Origin: an uncultured Clostridia bacterium
GTDB lineage: Bacteria; Bacillota; Clostridia; TANB77; CAG-508
Assembly (NCBI GenBank): GCA_944392945.1
Contig: CALXYJ010000011.1
Coordinates: 1 to 45,377, forward strand
DNA length: 45,377 nt
Direction of reading: 5' to 3'
A model generated the notes under the pieces. It saw nothing but the letters and a program-made list of their open reading frames with translations. It did not search any database and was not told the origin of the DNA. Of this stretch, positions 15,231 to 25,167 are shown piece after piece (the first letter of the stretch is position 1; each line of letters begins with the position of its first letter). Position numbers and translations under genes: made by a program.

Positions 15231-16064
15231 TTGGCAAATGGTTATGAAGATTTAGATAGTTTAGTCAATCAGCAAAATACATTATTACAACAACAAGAAC
15301 AAAAACAAAATGATTTAATAAATCAACAGACACAAATGCAAGTTGATGAACTTAATCGAGAAAAAGAAAAATTAGATAAAGAAACAAATAAAACAACACA
15401 GGGACTATATTCAAGTTATCAGAAACAAGCAAATCAGTATGGAGCTGGAATGGAACAGCTTGCAATGCAAGGTTTAGGTAATTCAGGTTATGCAGAGACT
15501 ACTAGAACATCTTTATATAATTCATATCAGAAGAGTGTTACTGATACATTGAATAATGCAAATGAATTGAAAGCAGATTATGATTTTAAAATACAGCAAG
15601 CAAGACAAAATGGAAGTATTCAACAAGCTCAAAGTGCATTAGAACTTTATGCTCAGAAGATACAATTATTAACTCAAAATTATCAGCTTAGACAAGATAG
15701 AGAGCAGTATTTATATCAACAACAAAGAGATCAAATATCAGATCAGCAATGGCAAAAATCTTTTGATGAACAAGTAAGGCAAAATGAACTTGAAAATCAA
15801 TATAGGCAACAACAATTTGAATATCAGAAGCAAAGAGATGCAGTAGCAGATTCACAATGGCAACAACAATTTAATCTTCAAAAAAAAAATCTAACTAAAA
15901 GTTCTTCAAGTAAAAGTTCTAAGAGTTCAAGCAGTGGAAGTTCAACAAAAGTAAATACATCTAATACAATAGAGGTTCCTACATATGAAGAAATATACCA
16001 AGATACTTTAAATAAAACTATAGATGTATTTGATAAAGTATTTCCTGGACTTAACCTGAAATAG
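15231..16064 (+). CDS. Gln-rich coiled-coil protein, putative ejection protein
   Basis: I chose TTG 15231 (277 aa, MANGYEDLDSLV...) because AGGTGA lies 5 nt upstream. GTG 15222 would add three residues and overlap that site. Residues 10-60 and 110-215 are extremely Gln-rich coiled coils (QQNTLLQQQEQKQND, YQLRQDREQYLYQQQRD). A Gly/Ala-containing patch (QYGAGMEQLAMQGLGNSGYAE) lies between them. A Ser-rich linker (KSSSSKSSKSSSSGSS) leads to a C-terminal helix. Position before the giant protein matches podovirus internal virion/ejection proteins. No family motif is recognised. Confidence 0.55.
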   Translation: MANGYEDLDSLVNQQNTLLQQQEQKQNDLINQQTQMQVDELNREKEKLDKETNKTTQGLYSSYQKQANQYGAGMEQLAMQGLGNSGYAETTRTSLYNSYQKSVTDTLNNANELKADYDFKIQQARQNGSIQQAQSALELYAQKIQLLTQNYQLRQDREQYLYQQQRDQISDQQWQKSFDEQVRQNELENQYRQQQFEYQKQRDAVADSQWQQQFNLQKKNLTKSSSSKSSKSSSSGSSTKVNTSNTIEVPTYEEIYQDTLNKTIDVFDKVFPGLNLK

Positions 16065-16103
16065 CTGAATTGTTTAAATAATGCTTAAAAGGAGAGTTAT
16101 AAT

Positions 16104-19100
16104 ATGCCAATAAAAATAACATATACTGATGAAAAAGATAAAGAGGAGAAATTAAGAAAATTACAAGAACAATATCAACAAAGATACAATGAAACTTTTG
16201 GAAATAGCAAACAAAACAGCAGTTCAAATGATAGCAATAATATTAATACTAATACACAAAATAATATTAATATATGGGATCAAATAAAAACAACAGCTAG
16301 TAATATGTTAGGAAATACTGGATATGGAATAGCCAATGGAATTATAGGTTTCGTTCAAAATGAACGAAGAAATAAAACTTCACAAAATGCGTTAAATTTA
16401 TTGGAAAATGCTGTAGCAACAACTAATCCTATTATTAATATATTAAATCAATCTAAAAATATAGGTAATGCAATGGATAAAACACTGCAAAAAAATGAAG
16501 CTTATAAGAATAATAAATCTAAATTTGAAGAAGGTAAAAATAATTTATTAAATAAATTAGATCAAAGATTACAGAATCAAGAAGATATAAATAATGAAAA
16601 GATACAACAGAATATAGAAGAGACGACAAATCCTGTAGGTAAAAAGTTAGTTGAGCTAGCACCTTCTATTGGACAAATGTTACCTTCTGCAATACCAGGA
16701 GTAGGAACGCTATATTCAGTGGGTTCTGCTACAGACAGTTATTATGATGAAGCAAAGACAAGAGGAATGAATGATGAGCAGGCAAGTAGATATAGCCAAC
16801 TTATGGGTGGAGCCGAGGGATTAACCGAAATGATAGGAATAGGAAAGCTTGTCAAAGGTGGAAAAGGTATTGCAAAAGGTACTATAAAGGAAGGCTTTAA
16901 AGATTTAGGAATAAGTGTAGCAGATAACTTTATACAAGAAGCAGTTACAGAACCTATATCTGAAATCGTAACAAAGGGCACAGCGGGAGATCAATACTTG
17001 AAAAATGACTATAGAACAACAGAGGGATGGAAACAACTAGGTAAAGATATGTTACAATCAGGTTTAGATGGAGCTATAACTGCTGGAATTATGAGTGGGG
17101 TATCTGCTGGTTTAGGTAAATCTGTAAATATATATAATAAATTAAGAAATAATCAAGAAATAACCACAAATGAAATAAAAAGTGCATTTGATGAACAAAG
17201 AGAAAATGGTATAGATATTGATAATATAACAAAAGATAAGTTCTTAGATAATATACAAAAATCTCAACAGAATACAAATAATATTAGTAATAATACAAAT
17301 GTAGATACAACATCAATGAATTTACTAGATAGTGCAAAAGCATATAACTTAAATGCTAATGATGAAACAATTAAAAGTATAAATCAAAAATTAAACGATA
17401 GAGGAATAACAAGTAGATTTGATGAGACATTATTTAAAGATGCCAATGGAAATACTAGAACAGATGTAAATGCTTTATGGAGAACTACAACAGATGAAAA
17501 TGGTAATATACAAAGAGATGTAATATTTAATCCTAAAGCAAATACTAATAAAACAATGCAACAAGTATCAATTCATGAGATGTTGCATGATATGCAAGGA
17601 ACTAAAGAATTTGAAGATTTATCAAAATTAATATTAGATAAAAATAGTACCCGAGAAGGATATAGTGACGCTAGAAAAAATTTAGAGGAATTATATTCAC
17701 AAGTATACGATAAAAACAGTGAAGATTTTCAAAGCTTGATAAATGAAGAAGAAGTAGCAGATACGTTAGCACAGAAACTAGGAGACCAAGAGTTTATTAA
17801 TTCTTTAAATAAAGAAAAACCAACAGTGTTCAAAAGAATATATGATTGGGTAGTAGATAAGTTAAATAAATTTACAGGAAGCAAAAATGAAAAATTATAC
17901 TGGGAAGATGTAAAAAATAAGTTTGAAAGTGCTTATAGGCAAGACTATCAAGGAGCAAGTAATTCTAATAGGTTTTCAATCCAAACTGATTCTAATGGCA
18001 ATAAATTTGTAAAAATTGACACAAATCAAGATATATTTAAAGGAAAAACATTATCTGAACAAACTAAAATAGCAAAGCAATATATATTAGATAACTTTAG
18101 AGATAAAGGTTTGAAATTAGATGATGAAAATGTAAATGTTACATCTAAGACAGCAAATGAATATACTCATCCAAAAAATCAATTGCCATATAAGACAAAA
18201 CAAGCTAAAATAAAAGCATCTACAGAATTAGATAATATGCTTAATGTTTCAGATTATCAATATAGTTCTAATGATGATGGAAGACATCGCTTTGCTAAAG
18301 ATGGTTGGGATTATTATAAAACAGTCTTTGAAGTCGATGGAGTTAAATTTGAAGGTTTAGTAAATATAGCTAAAAGTGGAGATAAAAAAACTTTCTATGA
18401 TGTTACAAATATAAAAAGAATTAGTCAAAATCGTAGTGCATCGGATAAATCCTTCTCTACATCGTTGACTAATTCTAATAATAGTATACCAACATCAAAT
18501 AATAATGTCAATACTACTAATAATAATTCTATGCAAGAATCTGAAAATAATTCAGTTGAAATACAAAGAAGAGCTATAGCAAATAAATTAAAAGAAAAAG
18601 GTGCACAAGTAGATAATGATGGAAATGTTACATTATATCATATTACAACTAAAGAAAACTATGACAAAATAAATAAAGATGGATATTTTAAAGCCAATGA
18701 TAGTCCAATAGGAGGAATGACAGGCGAAGAGATAGGACCCAGAAGTTTCTTTTCATATGATAAAGATTGGGTAGAAACTTGGAGACAAAGTAATGATAGT
18801 AAAATAATGGAGGTAAAAGTTCCAGCAGAATATATTAGACAAGGAGCAAAAAACGAAAAAGAGATATACATAGAAGGACAATTAAAAAGAAGAGACAATG
18901 GAACTTGGACAACAGATAAAATGCCCACATCAACATTTTATGATAGAAAGGCAGTAAAAGAATATCTAAAGAAAAATTCTACTGCTAAACCATCTATAAA
19001 ACAATCAGGAGCATGGCAATCATTCTTAGAAAATCAAATAGGTTCATCCGGAAAAGGTAAAACGGTTCAAGAATTGAGATTACCTACTAAAGAAACAATT

Positions 19101-22046
19101 AATAGTAAAAAAGTAGATGCTTATAATGTTTTATATCAAGATAACAATCAAATAAGCAAAACGAATTTACCTATATCAGAAGGAGGAAAAACAAGAAAAC
19201 ATTATAAATCTATAATGCAAAGTTCTAATACTTCTCCAGAAGCAAAAGCAATAGCAAAAGAATTAATAGGTAGTGATACATATGTACCAGATAGTAATAA
19301 AAGACAATTAGCAACAGCAGACAATAGAATAATGAGTAATGGAGCAGATAACGAAGCAGTAACATTAGCAACAAAAGTGAAGAATAATGATAAGATTACA
19401 GCAGATGATATCGCAGTAGGAGAAAGACTAATTGAGTATTATTCAAAAACTGGAGAAAAAGAAAAATTACAAGATGCTATACAGAATGTAGCATTGGCTG
19501 GTACACAGGCAGGTCAAACAGTACAAGCTATGAGTTTAATAAATAGACAAACGCCACAAGGGCAAGCGGTTTATTTATCAAAAGTTGTAGATAGAATGAA
19601 TAAAGAAATTGAAAAGAGAACTAAAGAAAAAGGACAGCAATTCAATTTGACTCCAGAAATGTTAGATAAAATTACTAATTCAAGTAAAGAAAACTTAGAA
19701 AAGAATATAGATGAAGTGGCTAGAGAATTAGCAAAGCAAGTACCAAAAACTACTATGGAAAAAATAGATAGTTGGAGGTATTTTTCTATGCTTGCAAATC
19801 CTAGAACTCATATCAGAAACATTATAGGAAATCTATCAATGGCAAGTGTACAAAGAATAAAAAACAAAGTAGCTGGAGGATTAGAAGCAATAGCACAAAA
19901 GACTGGAATGATAGATAAAAGAACGAAGACATTAAAACCAGCAAGTAAAGAAGTAAAAGCATTTGCAAAAGCAGATGTCGAAAATGTTTTAGGAAGATTA
20001 AACAATGAAAGCAAGTTTGATACTAAAAATTTAATACAACAATATCAAAGAACATTTAAAAGTAATCTATTAGAGAATACACTAGGAAAGTTGTATAACT
20101 TAAATAGTAAAGCACTAGAAGCAGAAGATACATTTGGCTTAAAGAGTGCATATAGAAAAGCTATGGCAGATTATATGACAGCAAATAAATTAACAGAGAA
20201 AGATTTAACGGCAGGAACAAGAGAAGCAGATACAAAGTTAGAAAATGCTAGGAAGTATGCAATAGAACAAGCACAAGAAGCTACATTTCATCAATATAGT
20301 GCTTTTGCTTCACTTCTAAATACACTTGAGAATAAAAATAAATTTGGGAAATTAGCAATGGGAGCAATAGTTCCATTTAAGAAAACGCCAATAAATGTTG
20401 CTAAAACAGGAATAGATTATAGTCCGATAGGAATTGCAAAATCATTTACAACGGATTTATACAAATTAAAAAAAGGAGATATAAATGTAAACCAATATAT
20501 AGATAATTTAGCTAAAGGACTAACAGGAACAGGGATAACAGTAGTAGGATATGCTCTAGCACAATCTGGAATATTATCAGCAAGTGGTGATGATGATGAC
20601 CAAAAGAAACAATATTATCAAGAAGATAGAGGAAATCAATCATTTTCTATAAAAATAGGAGATAAAACATATTCTTTGGACTGGTTATCTCCAACAGCGA
20701 TACCACTATTTATTGGAGCACAGTTAAATGAAAATAAGAAAAATGCAGGAGAGGAGAAAACGACAGAAGATGTATTAGATAAAATATCTAATAGTTTAGA
20801 TGCTATGTCATCAGCAATGAACCCAATGATTGAAATGTCTATGTTATCTGGTGTAGCAAGTGCAGTAAAAAGTTTTGCACAAGGTGATGCTCAATTCTTT
20901 CAAAATTTATTAACTAATTCTGCTAAATCATATGTAAATCAATTCTTCCCAACACTTGGTGGTCAAATTGCAAAAATGGTAGATGATACAGAAAGAACTA
21001 CAACATCAACAAAACAAAATATGTTTGCAAAAGCAGTAGATAGTACAGGTAGACAAATTTTAAATAAAATACCTTTTGCAAGTAAGTTATTACCAGCAAA
21101 AACTGATGTATGGGGAAATGAATTAAAACGTGAGCCTAATAAATTATATAGAGCTTTACAACAGGCATTATTTCCTTGGACAGAGAAAGAATTGAAGTCT
21201 ACTAAAGTAGACAATTCAATATCTGACTTGTATGAAAGGACTGGAGATAATTCAGTATTACCTAATACAAGTATAAATAAAGATTTTACTATAAACTCTG
21301 AAAAATATAGATTAAGTTCAGAAGAATATGCAAATTATAAAAAGCAATATGGAAAGACATCATATGATTTATTGAATAAATTAACTAATTCAAGTGAATA
21401 TAAGAATATGACTGATGAACAAAAAGCAAAAGCAATATCAGAAATATATTCATATGCTAATGAAAAAAATAAAATAGATTATGCTAATAAAAATAATATA
21501 AAAGATATAAAAGAAAGTACTACATATAAAACAATAGAACAAATCAAGCAAGATGGAGGTAATGAATCAGATTATTTTAAATATGTTGGTTCAACTTTAG
21601 GAGTAGATAAACAAGATGATAAAATGGATGTTTTAACTAAAATGAATATTTCAGATAAATCAAAAAGTGCGATTTATAAATCTACATTCGGAAAAGATGA
21701 TGAGATATATAATAATGTTTTATCAAAAAATGGAATAGACATAAATGAATATCTTAAATATAAAACTCAAACTTTTACGAGTGATAAAGAAGATGATGGA
21801 ACTGTACAAGGAAAATCAATTACAAATAGCAAAAGAAATAAAGTCTTTGATTATATAAATAGCATGAATATAAGCTATGAGAATAGACTGGTATTATTAG
21901 GACAACAATATAAATTGGATTCACAAAAAAGAAAAGTATTATTTAATTATATAAATAATACTGCCACAACTGCTGATAATAAATTAAAAATATTTGAAAA
22001 GATGCAAGGTTTTACTGTTTACAAAGATGGAACTGTAGAATATTAA
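16104..22046 (+). CDS. Polyvalent ejection protein with metallopeptidase, LPD3-like and ART-like domains (1980 aa)
   Basis: Domains in order: residues ~1-60, a polar coiled start. Residues ~195-350 are Gly/Ala-rich amphipathic helices (QMLPSAIPGVGTLYSVGSA, GAEGLTEMIGIGKLVKG, GLDGAITAGIMSGVSAGLG), likely membrane-active. A zinc-peptidase-like domain has H491-EML-H495 and a downstream acidic NEEEVAD (547-553). An LPD3-like domain (~residues 700-770) includes FEVDGVKFEGLVNIAKSG and FYDVTNIKRIS. An ADP-ribosyltransferase-like fold starts at LYHITT (Y845, H846). A helical LPD38-like region contains WRYFSMLANPRTHIRNIIGN from residue 1224. The C-terminus is coiled. Such polyvalent proteins are carried in the virion and enter the host with the DNA to disarm defences or modify host proteins. 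Domain names are from motif memory; activity is not tested. Confidence 0.8.
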   Translation: MPIKITYTDEKDKEEKLRKLQEQYQQRYNETFGNSKQNSSSNDSNNINTNTQNNINIWDQIKTTASNMLGNTGYGIANGIIGFVQNERRNKTSQNALNLLENAVATTNPIINILNQSKNIGNAMDKTLQKNEAYKNNKSKFEEGKNNLLNKLDQRLQNQEDINNEKIQQNIEETTNPVGKKLVELAPSIGQMLPSAIPGVGTLYSVGSATDSYYDEAKTRGMNDEQASRYSQLMGGAEGLTEMIGIGKLVKGGKGIAKGTIKEGFKDLGISVADNFIQEAVTEPISEIVTKGTAGDQYLKNDYRTTEGWKQLGKDMLQSGLDGAITAGIMSGVSAGLGKSVNIYNKLRNNQEITTNEIKSAFDEQRENGIDIDNITKDKFLDNIQKSQQNTNNISNNTNVDTTSMNLLDSAKAYNLNANDETIKSINQKLNDRGITSRFDETLFKDANGNTRTDVNALWRTTTDENGNIQRDVIFNPKANTNKTMQQVSIHEMLHDMQGTKEFEDLSKLILDKNSTREGYSDARKNLEELYSQVYDKNSEDFQSLINEEEVADTLAQKLGDQEFINSLNKEKPTVFKRIYDWVVDKLNKFTGSKNEKLYWEDVKNKFESAYRQDYQGASNSNRFSIQTDSNGNKFVKIDTNQDIFKGKTLSEQTKIAKQYILDNFRDKGLKLDDENVNVTSKTANEYTHPKNQLPYKTKQAKIKASTELDNMLNVSDYQYSSNDDGRHRFAKDGWDYYKTVFEVDGVKFEGLVNIAKSGDKKTFYDVTNIKRISQNRSASDKSFSTSLTNSNNSIPTSNNNVNTTNNNSMQESENNSVEIQRRAIANKLKEKGAQVDNDGNVTLYHITTKENYDKINKDGYFKANDSPIGGMTGEEIGPRSFFSYDKDWVETWRQSNDSKIMEVKVPAEYIRQGAKNEKEIYIEGQLKRRDNGTWTTDKMPTSTFYDRKAVKEYLKKNSTAKPSIKQSGAWQSFLENQIGSSGKGKTVQELRLPTKETINSKKVDAYNVLYQDNNQISKTNLPISEGGKTRKHYKSIMQSSNTSPEAKAIAKELIGSDTYVPDSNKRQLATADNRIMSNGADNEAVTLATKVKNNDKITADDIAVGERLIEYYSKTGEKEKLQDAIQNVALAGTQAGQTVQAMSLINRQTPQGQAVYLSKVVDRMNKEIEKRTKEKGQQFNLTPEMLDKITNSSKENLEKNIDEVARELAKQVPKTTMEKIDSWRYFSMLANPRTHIRNIIGNLSMASVQRIKNKVAGGLEAIAQKTGMIDKRTKTLKPASKEVKAFAKADVENVLGRLNNESKFDTKNLIQQYQRTFKSNLLENTLGKLYNLNSKALEAEDTFGLKSAYRKAMADYMTANKLTEKDLTAGTREADTKLENARKYAIEQAQEATFHQYSAFASLLNTLENKNKFGKLAMGAIVPFKKTPINVAKTGIDYSPIGIAKSFTTDLYKLKKGDINVNQYIDNLAKGLTGTGITVVGYALAQSGILSASGDDDDQKKQYYQEDRGNQSFSIKIGDKTYSLDWLSPTAIPLFIGAQLNENKKNAGEEKTTEDVLDKISNSLDAMSSAMNPMIEMSMLSGVASAVKSFAQGDAQFFQNLLTNSAKSYVNQFFPTLGGQIAKMVDDTERTTTSTKQNMFAKAVDSTGRQILNKIPFASKLLPAKTDVWGNELKREPNKLYRALQQALFPWTEKELKSTKVDNSISDLYERTGDNSVLPNTSINKDFTINSEKYRLSSEEYANYKKQYGKTSYDLLNKLTNSSEYKNMTDEQKAKAISEIYSYANEKNKIDYANKNNIKDIKESTTYKTIEQIKQDGGNESDYFKYVGSTLGVDKQDDKMDVLTKMNISDKSKSAIYKSTFGKDDEIYNNVLSKNGIDINEYLKYKTQTFTSDKEDDGTVQGKSITNSKRNKVFDYINSMNISYENRLVLLGQQYKLDSQKRKVLFNYINNTATTADNKLKIFEKMQGFTVYKDGTVEY

Positions 22047-22053
22047 AAATATA

Positions 22054-22092
22054 AAAAGGATGCTTCAATTTTAGAAGTGTCCTTTTATTATG
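22054..22092 (+). terminator. Rho-independent terminator after the polyvalent protein gene
   Basis: A 13-bp stem (AAAAGGATGCTTC with GAAGTGTCCTTTT, two G-U pairs) has a 7-nt loop and a T-rich end (22083-22092). It separates the ejection segment from the fibre genes. Confidence 0.75.
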
Positions 22093-22102
22093 GAGAAAAA
22101 AT

Positions 22103-23041
22103 ATGAAAGATCAAATAATAAAGAAAGTAAATAGAAAAGATGGTGGAGTACCACAAACAATACAACAATTGATTAGAAAATATAGTTTGGATACCATGTG
22201 GGAAAATATTCAAGCTGGAACAATAAATGCAGACAGAATAAAGACAGGAATAATAAATGCTAGTCTAATTAAAGCCGGAATATTAAATGCAGATTTAATA
22301 AAAGCAGGAACAATGTCTGCTAATAGAATTAAAGGTGGGACATTAACTTTAGGTGGAGAAGACGATACTAATGGCTCAATGCAAGTTAAAGACGCATCAG
22401 GAAACAATTTAGTTTCAATAAGCAAAGAAGGAGTAAAACTAGAGAATGGAACACAACTGATTACAGAAGATGGAATATTAACTATTATTCAATTTGGACA
22501 ATATGAGTGGAAACAAGTTGGATATAGAGCAAACCCATCTAATAATGTAATGCAAAAATTAACATATGAAATACCAGTATTTCTACCAGAAAATTTTACA
22601 ATTATTGATGCTAGAGTAACATTAATGCATTCACCTATAAAATGGTCAGGATACAACAAAAATGGTTGGGGATACTGTAGAAATTTAAAATTGTATAAAC
22701 AAGAAAAAAGCCAAAATTGGTATCAAGAAATTATATTAGAATCGGAAGATATTTCACAAAGTGATTTTTATACAGATGAAGTACCTAATGCTTTTGGTAT
22801 TAATGGATTTACAGCAACTACACCAAGTAATACTAACCATATAGTAGAGAAGATAATAAGTAATAATATTAAAAATTATTTAGAGATAGATAAAAGTATT
22901 ATATTGCAAATACATTCAAGCAATCCGGATCCAGATTTTGATATAGACGTAAGTGATTTATATAGTTCAGATTGTTTGAACAATACAGGAAATTGTATAG
23001 CTACATTATCAGTAATAGGATTTTATAAAGGAGGACACTAA
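22103..23041 (+). CDS. Tail fibre/spike protein with INADxIKxG repeats
   Basis: The 312-residue protein has an N-terminal helix, then four to five ~10-residue repeats (GTINADRIKTG, GIINASLIKAG, GILNADLIKAG, GTMSANRIKGG) at about residues 38-80. These repeats form triple-beta stalks in phage tail proteins. A short GSMQVKDASGNNLVSISKEGVKL module follows, then a beta-rich C-terminal head (residues ~130-312) probably involved in receptor contact. It is the first gene of the fibre block and overlaps the next ATG by one base (TAATG). Confidence 0.8.
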   Translation: MKDQIIKKVNRKDGGVPQTIQQLIRKYSLDTMWENIQAGTINADRIKTGIINASLIKAGILNADLIKAGTMSANRIKGGTLTLGGEDDTNGSMQVKDASGNNLVSISKEGVKLENGTQLITEDGILTIIQFGQYEWKQVGYRANPSNNVMQKLTYEIPVFLPENFTIIDARVTLMHSPIKWSGYNKNGWGYCRNLKLYKQEKSQNWYQEIILESEDISQSDFYTDEVPNAFGINGFTATTPSNTNHIVEKIISNNIKNYLEIDKSIILQIHSSNPDPDFDIDVSDLYSSDCLNNTGNCIATLSVIGFYKGGH

Positions 23042-23379
23042 TGGATATTGAATTTGTTAGAGGTGATACACAGTTTTTTAGATTTCAAGTAAAAGATGGA
23101 GAAGAAAATCCAATTGAATTAAAAACAGGAGATAATCTTTATTTTACAGTAAAACAAAATGCAAATAGTGAAGAAGTTTTAATCCAAAAGAAATACCCGG
23201 AGAATATCACATATTCAGAAGGGTATTTTAATTTTGTCTTAAATTCTGAAGATACGTCTGACTTAGCTTATGGAACATATAACTATGATATTGAACTAAA
23301 ATCTGGTGATTATGTTAAAACGCTGGGGCAAGGAACTATAACGCTAACAGATGAAATTACTTTTAGGAGTGATGAATAA
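23041..23379 (+). CDS. BppU-like N-terminal (Ig-like) fibre/baseplate protein, 112 aa
   Basis: The sequence (MDIEFVRGDTQFFRFQVKDGEENPIELKTGDNLYFTVKQN, VLIQKKYPENITYSEGYFNFVLNSEDTSDLAYGTYNYDIELKSGDYVKTL split over the two halves) matches small phage tail proteins resembling the N-terminal domain of BppU. It is all-beta, probably an adaptor joining fibres to the tail. One-base overlaps on both sides (TAATG, AATG) indicate coupled translation in the fibre operon. Confidence 0.75.
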   Translation: MDIEFVRGDTQFFRFQVKDGEENPIELKTGDNLYFTVKQNANSEEVLIQKKYPENITYSEGYFNFVLNSEDTSDLAYGTYNYDIELKSGDYVKTLGQGTITLTDEITFRSDE

Positions 23380-24188
23380 TGAATGAGATAAATGATTTAA
23401 CAAATTCAAATATTGAAATTAAAGAGATAACAGATTTAAACAATAGTGAATTTGAAAATTATCATGTAAGCGATTTAAATAATATTCCATTAATAGTAGG
23501 ACCTCCAGGTCCGACTAATAATCTATCAATAGGTGAAGTAAAGACAGGAGAAACTTCTAGTGCAAATATAACAGGTGAATCTCCAAATCAAGTTTTAAAT
23601 TTAGTATTGGAAAAAGGCGAAAAAGGTGATACAGGAGAAAGTGGGGTTTATATAGGCGATACTGAGCCTATAGATGAAAAAATAAATGTATGGATTCAAC
23701 CAAATGGAAATAATGGAAATATTTTAAAAATAAAAAATTCTGATGGTGAATTTAAAAGTATATTAAGTATAAAAGGTGACAAAGGAGATCCTGGTGTTTC
23801 AAATACATTGATAATAGGAAGTGTGACTACAGGAGAGACTTCTAGTGCGAGTATAACAGGAGAATCACCGAACCAAGTGCTAAATTTAGTTTTAGAAAAG
23901 GGAGAGAAGGGTGATACAGGACCACAAGGAGTACCTGGAACTCCAGCCAAAAATATAGTTATAGAGATTACAAAAAGAACAATAACTTCGCAAGTAGAAC
24001 AAAATACTAATTACGAAATTCCAGAATATACAACTGGGAACAATTCTTTAAGCATATATTTTGAAGGTTGTAAGCTAATTAAAGATGAGAACTATATTGA
24101 GGTCGATGCTACACATATTCAATTCAAAGATTGGGATTTACCAGCACAAAGCAATATAGAAATTATTATAAGGAAGGAGGAAGATTGA
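23379..24188 (+). CDS. Collagen-like tail fibre protein with internal duplication
   Basis: Residues ~40-47 read VGPPGP. Two near-identical ~38-residue modules (residues ~49-86 and ~144-181: GETSSA.ITGESPNQVLNLVLEKGEKGDTG) each lead into short Gly-X-Y collagen-like runs (GEKGDTGESG, GDKGDPG, GEKGDTGPQGVPGTP). A C-terminal domain (LSIYFEGCKLIKDENYIE, IIIRKEED) resembles that of the 14782-15210 protein. It probably forms a trimeric fibre shaft. It overlaps the next gene by one base (TGATG). Confidence 0.85.
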   Translation: MNEINDLTNSNIEIKEITDLNNSEFENYHVSDLNNIPLIVGPPGPTNNLSIGEVKTGETSSANITGESPNQVLNLVLEKGEKGDTGESGVYIGDTEPIDEKINVWIQPNGNNGNILKIKNSDGEFKSILSIKGDKGDPGVSNTLIIGSVTTGETSSASITGESPNQVLNLVLEKGEKGDTGPQGVPGTPAKNIVIEITKRTITSQVEQNTNYEIPEYTTGNNSLSIYFEGCKLIKDENYIEVDATHIQFKDWDLPAQSNIEIIIRKEED

Positions 24189-24677
24189 TGCAAGAGCCAA
24201 AAATTTTAGCATTGGAAAATGAAATAGCAAAAAGAAAAGTAAGATATACTATATATTCTACTGCTAAGTCAAATATTTCTATGACTGATGGATATGGTAA
24301 AAAAGATATAATTATGACCGGAGAAAAGGCGTTAAATAATAATGGCTATTTTAGCAGACAAGGGAATTATATAAAAGTATTAAAGGCATGTACTTTAAGA
24401 ATATCTGCATTTGTAGTATTTGATAGATTAAATCGGTGGTACTAAAAGTAGTGATTATTGTTTTGATATTATAAAAAATAATGAAGAATTAGCCGAATCG
24501 GTTGTAAATGTAGAAGATGGAGGATGGAAGACATCAACAAATGTTGAAGTTCCATTTATATCTTGTGCTGTAAATGATTTAATAAAACTTCAAGCAATGG
24601 CAAGTTTAGGAGGAACACTAGAAATATTTGGAGGAACTAAATTGCAAACATATATGACTGTTGAAGTCATAAGTTAA
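24188..24677 (+). pseudogene. Frameshifted tail-fibre tip gene
   Basis: From ATG 24188 the product (MQEPKILALENEIAKRKVRYTIYST...) runs to RISAFVVFDRLN and then meets a stop at 24443. A one-base shift near 24432 (AAATCGGTGG) restores a long frame: GGTKSSDYCFDIIKNNEELAE, WKTSTNVEVPFISCAVNDLIKL, YMTVEVIS, ending at 24675-24677. The joined product would be ~162 residues. It starts like the next fibre gene (EPKIL versus SKPKIL). It could be a real inactivation, a programmed shift, or a sequence error. Confidence 0.75.
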
Positions 24678-24697
24678 TGAAGTTGAAGGAGGGAAAT

Positions 24698-25057
24698 ATG
24701 AGCAAGCCAAAAATATTAAATGCTTTTTTACAAACTGGAAAATTAAGCTATAATACACAATATTTTGATACAGCAGATTTCAATGATTATTTTGTACAAG
24801 GGAGATTTTGCTTTATTTCTTTTAGAGCAAAAATAAAACAAGAAATTCCAAACCAAGCTGTTATATTAACATTGCCGTTTAAACCTGCTGCCGGAATTGA
24901 AATTCCGATTGATTTAGGCTATCAATATACGATAGATTCCCAGAGATTTGCATATTTAACTGGCTCTACTAAGAATGTATATATAGCAACTACAGGAGAA
25001 GTTAATAAATACGTACATATAAGATATGTATATCCAATATCTGAAGAAAAGGAATAG
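24698..25057 (+). CDS. Tail-fibre tip/accessory protein, 119 aa
   Basis: ATG 24698 is chosen over an in-frame upstream ATG because AAGGAGGG (24687-24694) fits. The protein (MSKPKILNAFLQTGKLSYNTQYF, then FCFISFRAKIKQEIPNQAVILTLPFKPAAGIEIPI split in strands, and HIRYVYPISEEKE) is beta-rich, like fibre tips. It shares the S-x-P-K-I start with its neighbours and lies in a run of such modules. Receptor binding is an inference from position. Confidence 0.65.
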   Translation: MSKPKILNAFLQTGKLSYNTQYFDTADFNDYFVQGRFCFISFRAKIKQEIPNQAVILTLPFKPAAGIEIPIDLGYQYTIDSQRFAYLTGSTKNVYIATTGEVNKYVHIRYVYPISEEKE

Positions 25058-25068
25058 GAGGAATAAAG

Positions 25069-25163
<95 letters not shown>

Positions 25164-25167
<4 letters not shown>

